This document shows positions 8,461-21,582 of a DNA stretch of 64,000 nt, one piece after another. The stretch is from positions 372,001 to 436,000 of the forward strand of contig JBAIAA010000413.1 of NCBI GenBank assembly GCA_037893245.1, written 5' to 3'. The notes beneath the pieces were generated by a model. The model was not told the origin of the DNA, searched no databases, and saw nothing but the letters and a program-made list of their open reading frames with translations. Each line of letters begins with the position of its first letter. Positions within the stretch are counted from its first letter, which is position 1. This stretch comes from Crossaster papposus (Eukaryota; Echinodermata; Asteroidea; Velatida; Solasteridae). A program made the position numbers and the translations under genes.

Positions 8461-11400
8461 TGTAAAATCAACAATGTTCACGACCAAGTTTCTTGCACAC
8501 CGACATCACTGGGGTTTCTCAAACAACAATCAGATTATTGTCTTGGTCTTTATCTTTCCATTTCTTTTCAATTTTTAGTAGGTTAGCCAATTACATTTTG
8601 TAATATTCACACCGAAAGAAACACACCTCCCGAAAAGTGATACTTCCCGAGCCTGCAAGCAGCCATTTTACAAATGGCATCCCTCCACGTTCTAGGGCAA
8701 TTAGGACCCATTTTTCAACCGTAATTTTGTCAAGTCTGCCCTCGGATTGAAGCTCAAAAACCAGGGAGTTGATCCTATGCTATATTTACACAATCCCACC
8801 ATTTCTTTCACCAAACGGCATCCGTTTTCAAAAGAAATTGTGGGGGCACTTTTTATGCAAATGAGCTAGCGTAGAAATGTTCCTTACAATTAGGGTGGTG
8901 CACCCTATAGGGTGCACCTGCCTAATTCAAGTCCCATTGAAAAGAGTGTAAAATCAACAATGTTCACGACCAAGTTTCTTGCACACCGACATCACTGGGG
9001 TTTCTCAAACAACAATCAGATTATTGTCTTGGTCTTTATCTTTCCATTTCTTTTCAATTTTTAGTAGGTTAGCCAATTACATTTTGTAATATTCACACCG
9101 AAAGAAACACACCTCCCGAAAAGTGATACTTCCCGAGCCTGCAAGCAGCCATTTTACAAATGGCATCCCTCCACGTTCTAGGGCAATTAGGACCCATTTT
9201 TCAACCGTAATTTTGTCAAGTCTGCCCTCGGATTGAAGCTCAAAAACCAGGGAGTTGATCCTATGCTATATTTACACAATCCCACCATTTCTTTCACCAA
9301 ACGGCATCCGTTTTCAAAAGAAATTGTGGGGGCACTTTTAATGCAAATGAGCTAGCGTAGAAATGTTCCTTACAATTAGGGTGGTGCACCCTATAGGGTG
9401 CACCTGCCTAATTCAAGTCCCATTGAAAAGAGTGTAAAATCAACAATGTTCACGACCAAGTTTCTTGCACACCGACATCACTGGGGTTTCTCAAACAACA
9501 ATCAGATTATTGTCTTGGTCTTTATCTTTCCATTTCTTTTCAATTTTTAGTAGGTTAGCCAATTACATTTTTTAATATTCACACCGAAAGAAACACACCT
9601 CCCGAAAAGTGATACTTCCCGAGCCTGCAAGCAGCCATTTTACAAATGGCATCCCTCCACGTTCTAGGGCAATTAGGACCCATTTTTCAACCGTAATTTT
9701 GTCAAGTCTGCCCTCGGATTGAAGCTCAAAAACCAGGGAGTTGATCCAATGCTATATTTACACAATCCCACCATTTCTTTCACCAAACGGCATCCGTTTT
9801 CAAAAGAAATTGTGGGGGCACTTTTAATGCAAATGAGCTAGCGTAGAAATGTTCCTTACAATTAGGGTGGTGCACCCTATAGGGTGCACCTGCCTAATTC
9901 AAGTCCCATTGAAAAGAGTGTAAAATCAACAATGTTCACGACCAAGTTTCTTGCACACCGACATCACTGGGGTTTCTCAAACAACAATCAGATTATTGTC
10001 TTGGTCTTTATCTTTCCATTTCTTTTCAATTTTTAGTAGGTTAGCCAATTACATTTTTTAATATTCACACCGAAAGAAACACACCTCCCGAAAAGTGATA
10101 CTTCCCGAGCCTGCAAGCAGCCATTTTACAAATGGCATCCCTCCACGTTCTAGGGCAATTAGGACCCATTTTTCAACCGTAATTTTGTCAAGTCTGCCCT
10201 CGGATTGAAGCTCAAAAACCAGGGAGTTGATCCAATGCTATATTTACACAATCCCACCATTTCTTTCACCAAACGGCATCCGTTTTCAAAAGAAATTGTG
10301 GGGGCACTTTTAATGCAAATGAGCTAGCGTAGAAATGTTCCTTACAATTAGGGTGGTGCACCCTATAGGGTGCACCTGCCTAATTCAAGTCCCATTGAAA
10401 ACAGTGTAAAATCAACAATGTTCACGACCAAGTTTCTTGCACACCGACATCACTGGGGTTTCTCAAACAACAATCAGATTATTGTCTTGGTCTTTATCTT
10501 TCCATTTCTTTTCAATTTTTAGTAGGTTAGCCAATTACATTTTTTAATATTCACACCGAAAGAAACACACCTCCCGAAAAGTGATACTTCCCGAGCCTGC
10601 AAGCAGCCATTTTACAAATGGCATCCCTCCACGTTCTAGGGCAATTAGGACCCATTTTTCAACCGTAATTTTGTCAAGTCTGCCCTCGGATTGAAGCTCA
10701 AAAACCAGGGAGTTGATCCAATGCTATATTTACACAATCCCACCATTTCTTTCACCAAACGGCATCCGTTTTCAAAAGAAATTGTGGGGGCACTTTTAAT
10801 GCAAATGAGCTAGCGTAGAAATGTTCCTTACAATTAGGGTGGTGCACCCTATAGGGTGCACCTGCCTAATTCAAGTCCCATTGAAAAGAGTGTAAAATCA
10901 ACAATGTTCACGACCAAGTTTCTTGCACACCGACATCACTGGGGTTTCTCAAACAACAATCAGATTATTGTCTTGGTCTTTATCTTTCCATTTCTTTTCA
11001 ATTTTTAGTAGGTTAGCCAATTACATTTTTTAATATTCACACCGAAAGAAACACACCTCCCGAAAAGTGATACTTCCCGAGCCTGCAAGCAGCCATTTTA
11101 CAAATGGCATCCCTCCACGTTCTAGGGCAATTAGGACCCATTTTTCAACCGTAATTTTGTCAAGTCTGCCCTCGGATTGAAGCTCAAAAACCAGGGAGTT
11201 GATCCAATGCTATATTTACACAATCCCACCATTTCTTTCACCAAACGGCATCCGTTTTCAAAAGAAATTGTGGGGGCACTTTTAATGCAAATGAGCTAGC
11301 GTAGAAATGTTCCTTACAATTAGGGTGGTGCACCCTATAGGGTGCACCTGCCTAATTCAAGTCCCATTGAAAACAGTGTAAAATCAACAATGTTCACGAC

Positions 11401-14400
11401 CAAGTTTCTTGCACACCGACATCACTGGGGTTTCTCAAACAACAATCAGATTATTGTCTTGGTCGTTATCTTTCCATTTCTTTTCAATTTTTAGTAGGTT
11501 AGCCAATTACATTTTGTAATATTCACACCGAAAGAAACACACCTCCCGAAAAGTGATACTTCCCGAGCCTGCAAGCAGCCATTTTACAAATGGCATCCCT
11601 CCACGTTCTAGGGCAATTAGGACCCATTTTTCAACCGTAATTTTGTCAAGTCTGCCCTCGGATTGAAGCTCAAAAACCAGGGAGTTGATCCTATGCTATA
11701 TTTACACAATCCCACCATTTCTTTCACCAAACGGCATCCGTTTTCAAAAGAAATTGTGGGGGCACTTTTTATGCAAATGAGCTAGCGTAGAAATGTTCCT
11801 TACAATTAGGGTGGTGCACCCTATAGGGTGCACCTGCCTAATTCAAGTCCCATTGAAAACAGTGTAAAATCAACAATGTTCACGACCAAGTTTCTTGCAC
11901 ACCGACATCACTGGGGTTTCTCAAACAACAATCAGATTATTGTCTTGGTCTTTATCTTTCCATTTCTTTTCAATTTTTAGTAGGTTAGCCAATTACATTT
12001 TGTAATATTCACACCGAAAGAAACACACCTCCCGAAAAGTGATACTTCCCGAGCCTGCAAGCAGCCATTTTACAAATGGCATCCCTCCACGTTCTAGGGC
12101 AATTAGGACCCATTTTTCAACCGTAATTTTGTCAAGTCTGCCCTCGGATTGAAGCTCAAAAACCAGGGAGTTGATCCTATGCTATATTTACACAATCCCA
12201 CCATTTCTTTCACCAAACGGCATCCGTTTTCAAAAGAAATTGTGGGGGCACTTTTAATGCAAATGAGCTAGCGTAGAAATGTTCCTTACAATTAGGGTGG
12301 TGCACCCTATAGGGTGCACCTGCCTAATTCAAGTCCCATTGAAAAGAGTGTAAAATCAACAATGTTCACGACCAAGTTTCTTGCACACCGACATCACTGG
12401 GGTTTCTCAAACAACAATCAGATTATTGTCTTGGTCTTTATCTTTCCATTTCTTTTCAATTTTTAGTAGGTTAGCCAATTACATTTTTTAATATTCACAC
12501 CGAAAGAAACACACCTCCCGAAAAGTGATACTTCCCGAGCCTGCAAGCAGCCATTTTACAAATGGCATCCCTCCACGTTCTAGGGCAATTAGGACCCATT
12601 TTTCAACCGTAATTTTGTCAAGTCTGCCCTCGGATTGAAGCTCAAAAACCAGGGAGTTGATCCAATGCTATATTTACACAATCCCACCATTTCTTTCACC
12701 AAACGGCATCCGTTTTCAAAAGAAATTGTGGGGGCACTTTTAATGCAAATGAGCTAGCGTAGAAATGTTCCTTACAATTAGGGTGGTGCACCCTATAGGG
12801 TGCACCTGCCTAATTCAAGTCCCATTGAAAAGAGTGTAAAATCAACAATGTTCACGACCAAGTTTCTTGCACACCGACATCACTGGGGTTTCTCAAACAA
12901 CAATCAGATTATTGTCTTGGTCTTTATCTTTCCATTTCTTTTCAATTTTTAGTAGGTTAGCCAATTACATTTTTTAATATTCACACCGAAAGAAACACAC
13001 CTCCCGAAAAGTGATACTTCCCGAGCCTGCAAGCAGCCATTTTACAAATGGCATCCCTCCACGTTCTAGGGCAATTAGGACCCATTTTTCAACCGTAATT
13101 TTGTCAAGTCTGCCCTCGGATTGAAGCTCAAAAACCAGGGAGTTGATCCAATGCTATATTTACACAATCCCACCATTTCTTTCACCAAACGGCATCCGTT
13201 TTCAAAAGAAATTGTGGGGGCACTTTTAATGCAAATGAGCTAGCGTAGAAATGTTCCTTACAATTAGGGTGGTGCACCCTATAGGGTGCACCTGCCTAAT
13301 TCAAGTCCCATTGAAAACAGTGTAAAATCAACAATGTTCACGACCAAGTTTCTTGCACACCGACATCACTGGGGTTTCTCAAACAACAATCAGATTATTG
13401 TCTTGGTCTTTATCTTTCCATTTCTTTTCAATTTTTAGTAGGTTAGCCAATTACATTTTTTAATATTCACACCGAAAGAAACACACCTCCCGAAAAGTGA
13501 TACTTCCCGAGCCTGCAAGCAGCCATTTTACAAATGGCATCCCTCCACGTTCTAGGGCAATTAGGACCCATTTTTCAACCGTAATTTTGTCAAGTCTGCC
13601 CTCGGATTGAAGCTCAAAAACCAGGGAGTTGATCCAATGCTATATTTACACAATCCCACCATTTCTTTCACCAAACGGCATCCGTTTTCAAAAGAAATTG
13701 TGGGGGCACTTTTAATGCAAATGAGCTAGCGTAGAAATGTTCCTTACAATTAGGGTGGTGCACCCTATAGGGTGCACCTGCCTAATTCAAGTCCCATTGA
13801 AAAGAGTGTAAAATCAACAATGTTCACGACCAAGTTTCTTGCACACCGACATCACTGGGGTTTCTCAAACAACAATCAGATTATTGTCTTGGTCTTTATC
13901 TTTCCATTTCTTTTCAATTTTTAGTAGGTTAGCCAATTACATTTTTTAATATTCACACCGAAAGAAACACACCTCCCGAAAAGTGATACTTCCCGAGCCT
14001 GCAAGCAGCCATTTTACAAATGGCATCCCTCCACGTTCTAGGGCAATTAGGACCCATTTTTCAACCGTAATTTTGTCAAGTCTGCCCTCGGATTGAAGCT
14101 CAAAAACCAGGGAGTTGATCCAATGCTATATTTACACAATCCCACCATTTCTTTCACCAAACGGCATCCGTTTTCAAAAGAAATTGTGGGGGCACTTTTA
14201 ATGCAAATGAGCTAGCGTAGAAATGTTCCTTACAATTAGGGTGGTGCACCCTATAGGGTGCACCTGCCTAATTCAAGTCCCATTGAAAACAGTGTAAAAT
14301 CAACAATGTTCACGACCAAGTTTCTTGCACACCGACATCACTGGGGTTTCTCAAACAACAATCAGATTATTGTCTTGGTCTTTATCTTTCCATTTCTTTT

Positions 14401-15264
14401 CAATTTTTAGTAGGTTAGCCAATTACATTTTGTAATATTCACACCGAAAGAAACACACCTCCCGAAAAGTGATACTTCCCGAGCCTGCAAGCAGCCATTT
14501 TACAAATGGCATCCCTCCACGTTCTAGGGCAATTAGGACCCATTTTTCAACCGTAATTTTGTCAAGTCTGCCCTCGGATTGAAGCTCAAAAACCAGGGAG
14601 TTGATCCTATGCTATATTTACACAATCCCACCATTTCTTTCACCAAACGGCATCCGTTTTCAAAAGAAATTGTGGGGGCACTTTTTATGCAAATGAGCTA
14701 GCGTAGAAATGTTCCTTACAATTAGGGTGGTGCACCCTATAGGGTGCACCTGCCTAATTCAAGTCCCATTGAAAACAGTGTAAAATCAACAATGTTCACG
14801 ACCAAGTTTCTTGCACACCGACATCACTGGGGTTTCTCAAACAACAATCAGATTATTGTCTTGGTCTTTATCTTTCCATTTCTTTTCAATTTTTAGTAGG
14901 TTAGCCAATTACATTTTGTAATATTCACACCGAAAGAAACACACCTCCCGAAAAGTGATACTTCCCGAGCCTGCAAGCAGCCATTTTACAAATGGCATCC
15001 CTCCACGTTCTAGGGCAATTAGGACCCATTTTTCAACCGTAATTTTGTCAAGTCTGCCCTCGGATTGAAGCTCAAAAACCAGGGAGTTGATCCTATGCTA
15101 TATTTACACAATCCCACCATTTCTTTCACCAAACGGCATCCGTTTTCAAAAGAAATTGTGGGGGCACTTTTAATGCAAATGAGCTAGCGTAGAAATGTTC
15201 CTTACAATTAGGGTGGTGCACCCTATAGGGTGCACCTGCCTAATTCAAGTCCCATTGAAAAGAG
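8461..15264. repeat. Six-unit higher-order repeat (2916 bp), 2.3 copies
   Basis: U11-U16, U17-U22 and U23-U24 share an ordered pattern. The first unit has ATTTTGTAAT, CCTATG and the rare CACTTTTTATGC; the second has ATTTTGTAAT and CCTATG; then come four units with ATTTTTTAAT and CCAATG, alternating G and C at site 484. The CACTTTTTATGC variant occurs near 8847, 11763 and 14679, spaced exactly 2916 bp. U17 also has a private GGTCGTTATC. Confidence 0.85.
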
Positions 15265-18200
15265 TGTAAAATCAACAATGTTCACGACCAAGTTTCTTGC
15301 ACACCGACATCACTGGGGTTTCTCAAACAACAATCAGATTATTGTCTTGGTCTTTATCTTTCCATTTCTTTTCAATTTTTAGTAGGTTAGCCAATTACAT
15401 TTTTTAATATTCACACCGAAAGAAACACACCTCCCGAAAAGTGATACTTCCCGAGCCTGCAAGCAGCCATTTTACAAATGGCATCCCTCCACGTTCTAGG
15501 GCAATTAGGACCCATTTTTCAACCGTAATTTTGTCAAGTCTGCCCTCGGATTGAAGCTCAAAAACCAGGGAGTTGATCCAATGCTATATTTACACAATCC
15601 CACCATTTCTTTCACCAAACGGGATCCGTTTTCAAAAGAAATTGTGGGGGCACTTTTAATGCAAATGAGCTAGCGTAGAAATGTTCCTTACAATTAGGGT
15701 GGTGCACCCTATAGGGTGCACCTGCCTAATTCAAGTCCCATTGAAAACAGTGTAAAATCAACAATGTTCACGACCAAGTTTCTTGCACACCGACATCACT
15801 GGGGTTTCTCAAACAACAATCAGATTATTGTCTTGGTCTTTATCTTTCCATTTCTTTTCAATTTTTAGTAGGTTAGCCAATTACATTTTTTAATATTCAC
15901 ACCGAAAGAAACACACCTCCCGAAAAGTGATACTTCCCGAGCCTGCAAGCAGCCATTTTACAAATGGCATCCCTCCACGTTCTAGGGCAATTAGGACCCA
16001 TTTTTCAACCGTAATTTTGTCAAGTCTGCCCTCGGATTGAAGCTCAAAAACCAGGGAGTTGATCCAATGCTATATTTACACAATCCCACCATTTCTTTCA
16101 CCAAACGGCATCCGTTTTCAAAAGAAATTGTGGGGGCACTTTTAATGCAAATGAGCTAGCGTAGAAATGTTCCTTACAATTAGGGTGGTGCACCCTATAG
16201 GGTGCACCTGCCTAATTCAAGTTCCATTGAAAAGAGTGTAAAATCAACAATGTTCACGACCAAGTTTCTTGCACACCGACATCACTGGGGTTTCTCAAAC
16301 AACAATCAGATTATTGTCTTGGTCTTTATCTTTCCATTTCTTTTCAATTTTTAGTAGGTTAGCCAATTACATTTTTTAATATTCACACCGAAAGAAACAC
16401 ACCTCCCGAAAAGTGATACTTCCCGAGCCTGCAAGCAGCCATTTTACAAATGGCATCCCTCCACGTTCTAGGGCAATTAGGACCCATTTTTCAACCGTAA
16501 TTTTGTCAAGTCTGCCCTCGGATTGAAGCTCAAAAACCAGGGAGTTGATCCAATGCTATATTTACACAATCCCACCATTTCTTTCACCAAACGGCATCCG
16601 TTTTCAAAAGAAATTGTGGGGGCACTTTTAATGCAAATGAGCTAGCGTAGAAATGTTCCTTACAATTAGGGTGGTGCACCCTATAGGGTGCACCTGCCTA
16701 ATTCAAGTCCCATTGAAAAGAGTGTAAAATCAACAATGTTCACGACCAAGTTTCTTGCACACCGACATCACTGGGGTTTCTCAAACAACAATCAGATTAT
16801 TGTCTTGGTCTTTATCTTTCCATTTCTTTTCAATTTTTAGTAGGTTAGCCAATTACATTTTTTAATATTCACACCGAAAGAAACACACCTCCCGAAAAGT
16901 GATACTTCCCGAGCCTGCAAGCAGCCATTTTACAAATGGCATCCCTCCACGTTCTAGGGCAATTAGGACCCATTTTTCAACCGTAATTTTGTCAAGTCTG
17001 CCCTCGGATTGAAGCTCAAAAACCAGGGAGTTGATCCTATGCTATATTTACACAATCCCACCATTTCTTTCACCAAACGGCATCCGTTTTCAAAAGAAAT
17101 TGTGGGGGCACTTTTAATGCAAATGAGCTAGCGTAGAAATGTTCCTTACAATTAGGGTGGTGCACCCTATAGGGTGCACCTGCCTAATTCAAGTCCCATT
17201 GAAAAGAGTGTAAAATCAACAATGTTCACGACCAAGTTTCTTGCACACCGACATCACTGGGGTTTCTCAAACAACAATCAGATTTTTGTCTTGGTCTTTA
17301 TCTTTCCATTTCTTTTCAATTTTTAGTAGGTTAGCCAATTACATTTTTTAATATTCACACCGAAAGAAACACACCTCCCGAAAAGTGATACTTCCCGAGC
17401 CTGCAAGCAGCCATTTTACAAATGGCATCTCTCCACGTTCTAGGGCAATTAGGACCCATTTTTCAACCGTAATTTTGTCAAGTCTGCCCTCGGATTGAAG
17501 CTCAAAAACCAGGGAGTTGATCCTATGCTATATTTACACAATCCCACCATTTCTTTCACCAAACGGCATCCATTTTCAAAAGAAATTGTGGGGGCACTTT
17601 TAATGCAAATGAGCTAGCGTAGAAATGTTCCTTACAATTAGGGTGGTGCACCCTATAGGGTGCACCTGCCTAATTCAAGTCCCATTGAAAAGAGTGTAAA
17701 ATCAACAATGTTCACGACCAAGTTTCTTGCACACCGACATCACTGGGGTTTCTCAAACAACAATCAGATTATTGTCTTGGTCTTTATCTTTCCATTTCTT
17801 TTCAATTTTTAGTAGGTTAGCCAATTACATTTTTTAATATTCACACCGAAAGAAACACACCTCCCGAAAAGTGATACTTCCCGAGCCTGCAAGCAGCCAT
17901 TTTACAAATGGCATCCCTCCACGTTCTAGGGCAATTAGGACCCATTTTTCAACCGTAATTTTGTCAAGTCTGCCCTCGGATTGAAGCTCAAAAACCAGGG
18001 AGTTGATCCAATGCTATATTTACACAATCCCACCATTTCTTTCACCAAACGGCATCCGTTTTCAAAAGAAATTGTGGGGGCACTTTTAATGCAAATGAGC
18101 TAGCGTAGAAATGTTCCTTACAATTAGGGTGGTGCACCTTATAGGGTGCACCTGCCTAATTCAAGTCCCATTGAAAAGAGTGTAAAATCAACAATGTTCA

Positions 18201-19638
18201 CGACCAAGTTTCTTGCACACCGACATCACTGGGGTTTCTCAAACAACAATCAGATTATTGTCTTGGTCTTTATCTTTCCATTTCTTTTCAATTTTTAGTA
18301 GGTTAGCCAATTACATTTTTTAATATTCACACCGAAAGAAACACACCTCCCGAAAAGTGATACTTCCCGAGCCTGCAAGCAGCCATTTTACAAATGGCAT
18401 CCCTCCACGTTCTAGGGCAATTAGGACCCATTTTTCAACCGTAATTTTGTCAAGTCTGCCCTCGGATTGAAGCTCAAAAACCAGGGAGTTGATCCTATGC
18501 TATATTTACACAATCCCACCATTTCTTTCACCAAACGGCATCCGTTTTCAAAAGAAATTGTGGGGGCACTTTTAATGCAAATGAGCTAGCGTAGAAATGT
18601 TCCTTACAATTAGGGTGGTGCACCCTATAGGGTGCACCTGCCTAATTCAAGTCCCATTGAAAACAGTGTAAAATCAACAATGTTCACGACCAAGTTTCTT
18701 GCACACCGACATCACTGGGGTTTCTCAAACAACAATCAGATTTTTGTCTTGGTCTTTATCTTTCCATTTCTTTTCAATTTTTAGTAGGTTAGCCAATTAC
18801 ATTTTTTAATATTCACACCGAAAGAAACACACCTCCCGAAAAGTGATACTTCCCGAGCCTGCAAGCAGCCATTTTACAAATGGCATCTCTCCACGTTCTA
18901 GGGCAATTAGGACCCATTTTTCAACCGTAATTTTGTCAAGTCTGCCCTCGGATTGAAGCTCAAAAACCAGGGAGTTGATCCTATGCTATATTTACACAAT
19001 CCCACCATTTCTTTCACCAAACGGCATCCGTTTTCAAAAGAAATTGTGGGGGCACTTTTAATGCAAATGAGCTAGCGTAGAAATGTTCCTTACAATTAGG
19101 GTGGTGCACCCTATAGGGTGCACCTGCCTAATTCAAGTCCCATTGAAAAGAGTGTAAAATCAACAATGTTCACGACCAAGTTTCTTGCACACCGACATCA
19201 CTGGGGTTTCTCAAACAACAATCAGATTATTGTCTTGGTCTTTATCTTTCCATTTCTTTTCAATTTTTAGTAGGTTAGCCAATTACATTTTTTAATATTC
19301 ACACCGAAAGAAACACACCTCCCGAAAAGTGATACTTCCCGAGCCTGCAAGCAGCCATTTTACAAATGGCATCCCTCCACGTTCTAGGGCAATTAGGACC
19401 CATTTTTCAACCGTAATTTTGTCAAGTCTGCCCTCGGATTGAAGCCCAAAAACCAGGGAGTTGATCCTATGCTATATTTACACAATCCCACCATTTCTTT
19501 CACCAAACGGCATCCGTTTTCAAAAGAAATTGTGGGGGCACTTTTAATGCAAATGAGCTAGGGTAGAAATGTTCCTTACAATTAGGGTGGTGCACCCTAT
19601 AGGGTGCACCTGCCTAATTCAAGTCCCATTGAAAAGAG
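14293..19638. repeat. Eleven-unit block, first copy of a 15-unit-offset duplication (U23-U33)
   Basis: This block recurs at 21583-26928, 7290 bp or 15 units further on. The markers come in the same order: CACTTTTTATGC, GGGATCC (15621), GTTCCATT (16221), GATTTTTGTC with GCATCTCTCC (17281, 17425), the same pair again (about 18739, 18883), and GAAGCCC with GCTAGGGTAG (19441, 19555). U29 (CATCCATTTT) and U30 (CACCTTATAG) hold private changes made after the duplication. Confidence 0.92.
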
Positions 19639-20124
19639 TGTAAAATCAACAATGTTCACGACCAAGTTTCTTGCACACCGACATCACTGGGGTTTCTCAA
19701 ACAACAATCAGATTATTGTCTTGGTCTTTATCTTTCCATTTCTTTTCAATTTTTAGTAGGTTAGCCAATTACATTTTTTAATATTCACACCGAAAGAAAC
19801 ACACCTCCCGAAAAGTGATACTTCCCGAGCCTGCAAGCAGCCATTTTACAAATGGCATCCCTCCACGTTCTAGGGCAATTAGGACCCATTTTTCAAACGT
19901 AATTTTGTCAAGTCTGCCCTCGGATTGAAGCCCAAAAACCAGGGAGTTGATCCAATGCTATATTTACACAATCCCTCCATTTCTTTCACCAAACGGCATC
20001 CGTTTTCAAAAGAAATTGTGGGGGCACTTTTAATGCAAAAGAGCTAGCGTAGAAATGTTCCTTACAATTAGGGTGGTGCACCCTATAGGGTGCACCTGCC
20101 TAATTCAAGTCCCATTGAAAACAG
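19639..20124. repeat. U34, chimeric unit
   Basis: The left part carries GAAGCCC, as in its 15-unit partner U49. From the GATCC site onward it matches U4 instead: CCAATG, the rare AATCCCTCC, the rare ATGCAAAAGAG and C at site 484. The last two rare variants occur only in U4 (5059-5544) and U34, 14,580 bp or 30 units apart. U34 also has a private CAAACGT. It looks like the breakpoint of an exchange between distant units. Confidence 0.75.
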
Positions 20125-21582
20125 TGTAAAATCAACAATGTTCACGACCAAGTTTCTTGCACACCGACATCACTGGGGTTTCTCAAACAACAATCAGATT
20201 ATTGTCTTGGTCTTTATCTTTCCATTTCTTTTCAATTTTTAGTAGGTTAGCCAATTACATTTTTTAATATTCACACCGAAAGAAACACACCTCCCGAAAA
20301 GTGATACTTCCCGAGCCTGCAAGCAGCCATTTTACAAATGGCATCCCTCCACGTTCTAGGGCAATTAGGACCCATTTTTCAACCGTAATTTTGTCAAGTC
20401 TGCCCTCGGATTGAAGCTCAAAAACCAGGGAGTTGATCCAATGCTATATTTACACAATCCCACCATTTCTTTCACCAAACGGCATCCGTTTTCAAAAGAA
20501 ATTGTGGGGGCACTTTTAATGCAAATGAGCTAGCGTAGAAATGTTCCTTACAATTAGGGTGGTGCACCCTATAGGGTGCACCTGCCTAATTCAAGTCCCA
20601 TTGAAAAGAGTGTAAAATCAACAATGTTCACGACCAAGTTTCTTGCACACCGACATCACTGGGGTTTCTCAAACAACAATCAGATTATTGTCTTGGTCTT
20701 TATCTTTCCATTTCTTTTCAATTTTTAGTAGGTTAGCCAATTACATTTTTTAATATTCACACCGAAAGAAACACACCTCCCGAAAAGTGATACTTCCCGA
20801 GCCTGCAAGCAGCCATTTTACAAATGGCATCCCTCCACGTTCTAGGGCAATTAGGACCCATTTTTCAACCGTAATTTTGTCAAGTCTGCCCTCGGATTGA
20901 AGCTCAAAAACCAGGGAGTTGATCCAATGCTATATTTACACAATCCCACCATTTCTTTCACCAAACGGCATCCGTTTTCAAAAGAAATTGTGGGGGCACT
21001 TTTAATGCAAATGAGCTAGCGTAGAAATGTTCCTTACAATTAGGGTGGTGCACCCTATAGGGTGCACCTGCCTAATTCAAGTCCCATTGAAAACAGTGTA
21101 AAATCAACAATGTTCACGACCAAGTTTCTTGCACACCGACATCACTGGGGTTTCTCAAACAACAATCAGATTATTGTCTTGGTCTTTATCTTTCCATTTC
21201 TTTTCAATTTTTAGTAGGTTAGCCAATTACATTTTGTAATATTCACACCGAAAGAAACACACCTCCCGAAAAGTGATACTTCCCGAGCCTGCAAGCAGCC
21301 ATTTTACAAATGGCATCCCTCCACGTTCTAGGGCAATTAGGACCCATTTTTCAACCGTAATTTTGTCAAGTCTGCCCTCGGATTGAAGCTCAAAAACCAG
21401 GGAGTTGATCCAATGCTATATTTACACAATCCCACCATTTCTTTCACCAAACGGCATCCGTTTTCAAAAGAAATTGTGGGGGCACTTTTAATGCAAATGA
21501 GCTAGCGTAGAAATGTTCCTTACAATTAGGGTGGTGCACCCTATAGGGTGCACCTGCCTAATTCAAGTCCCATTGAAAACAG

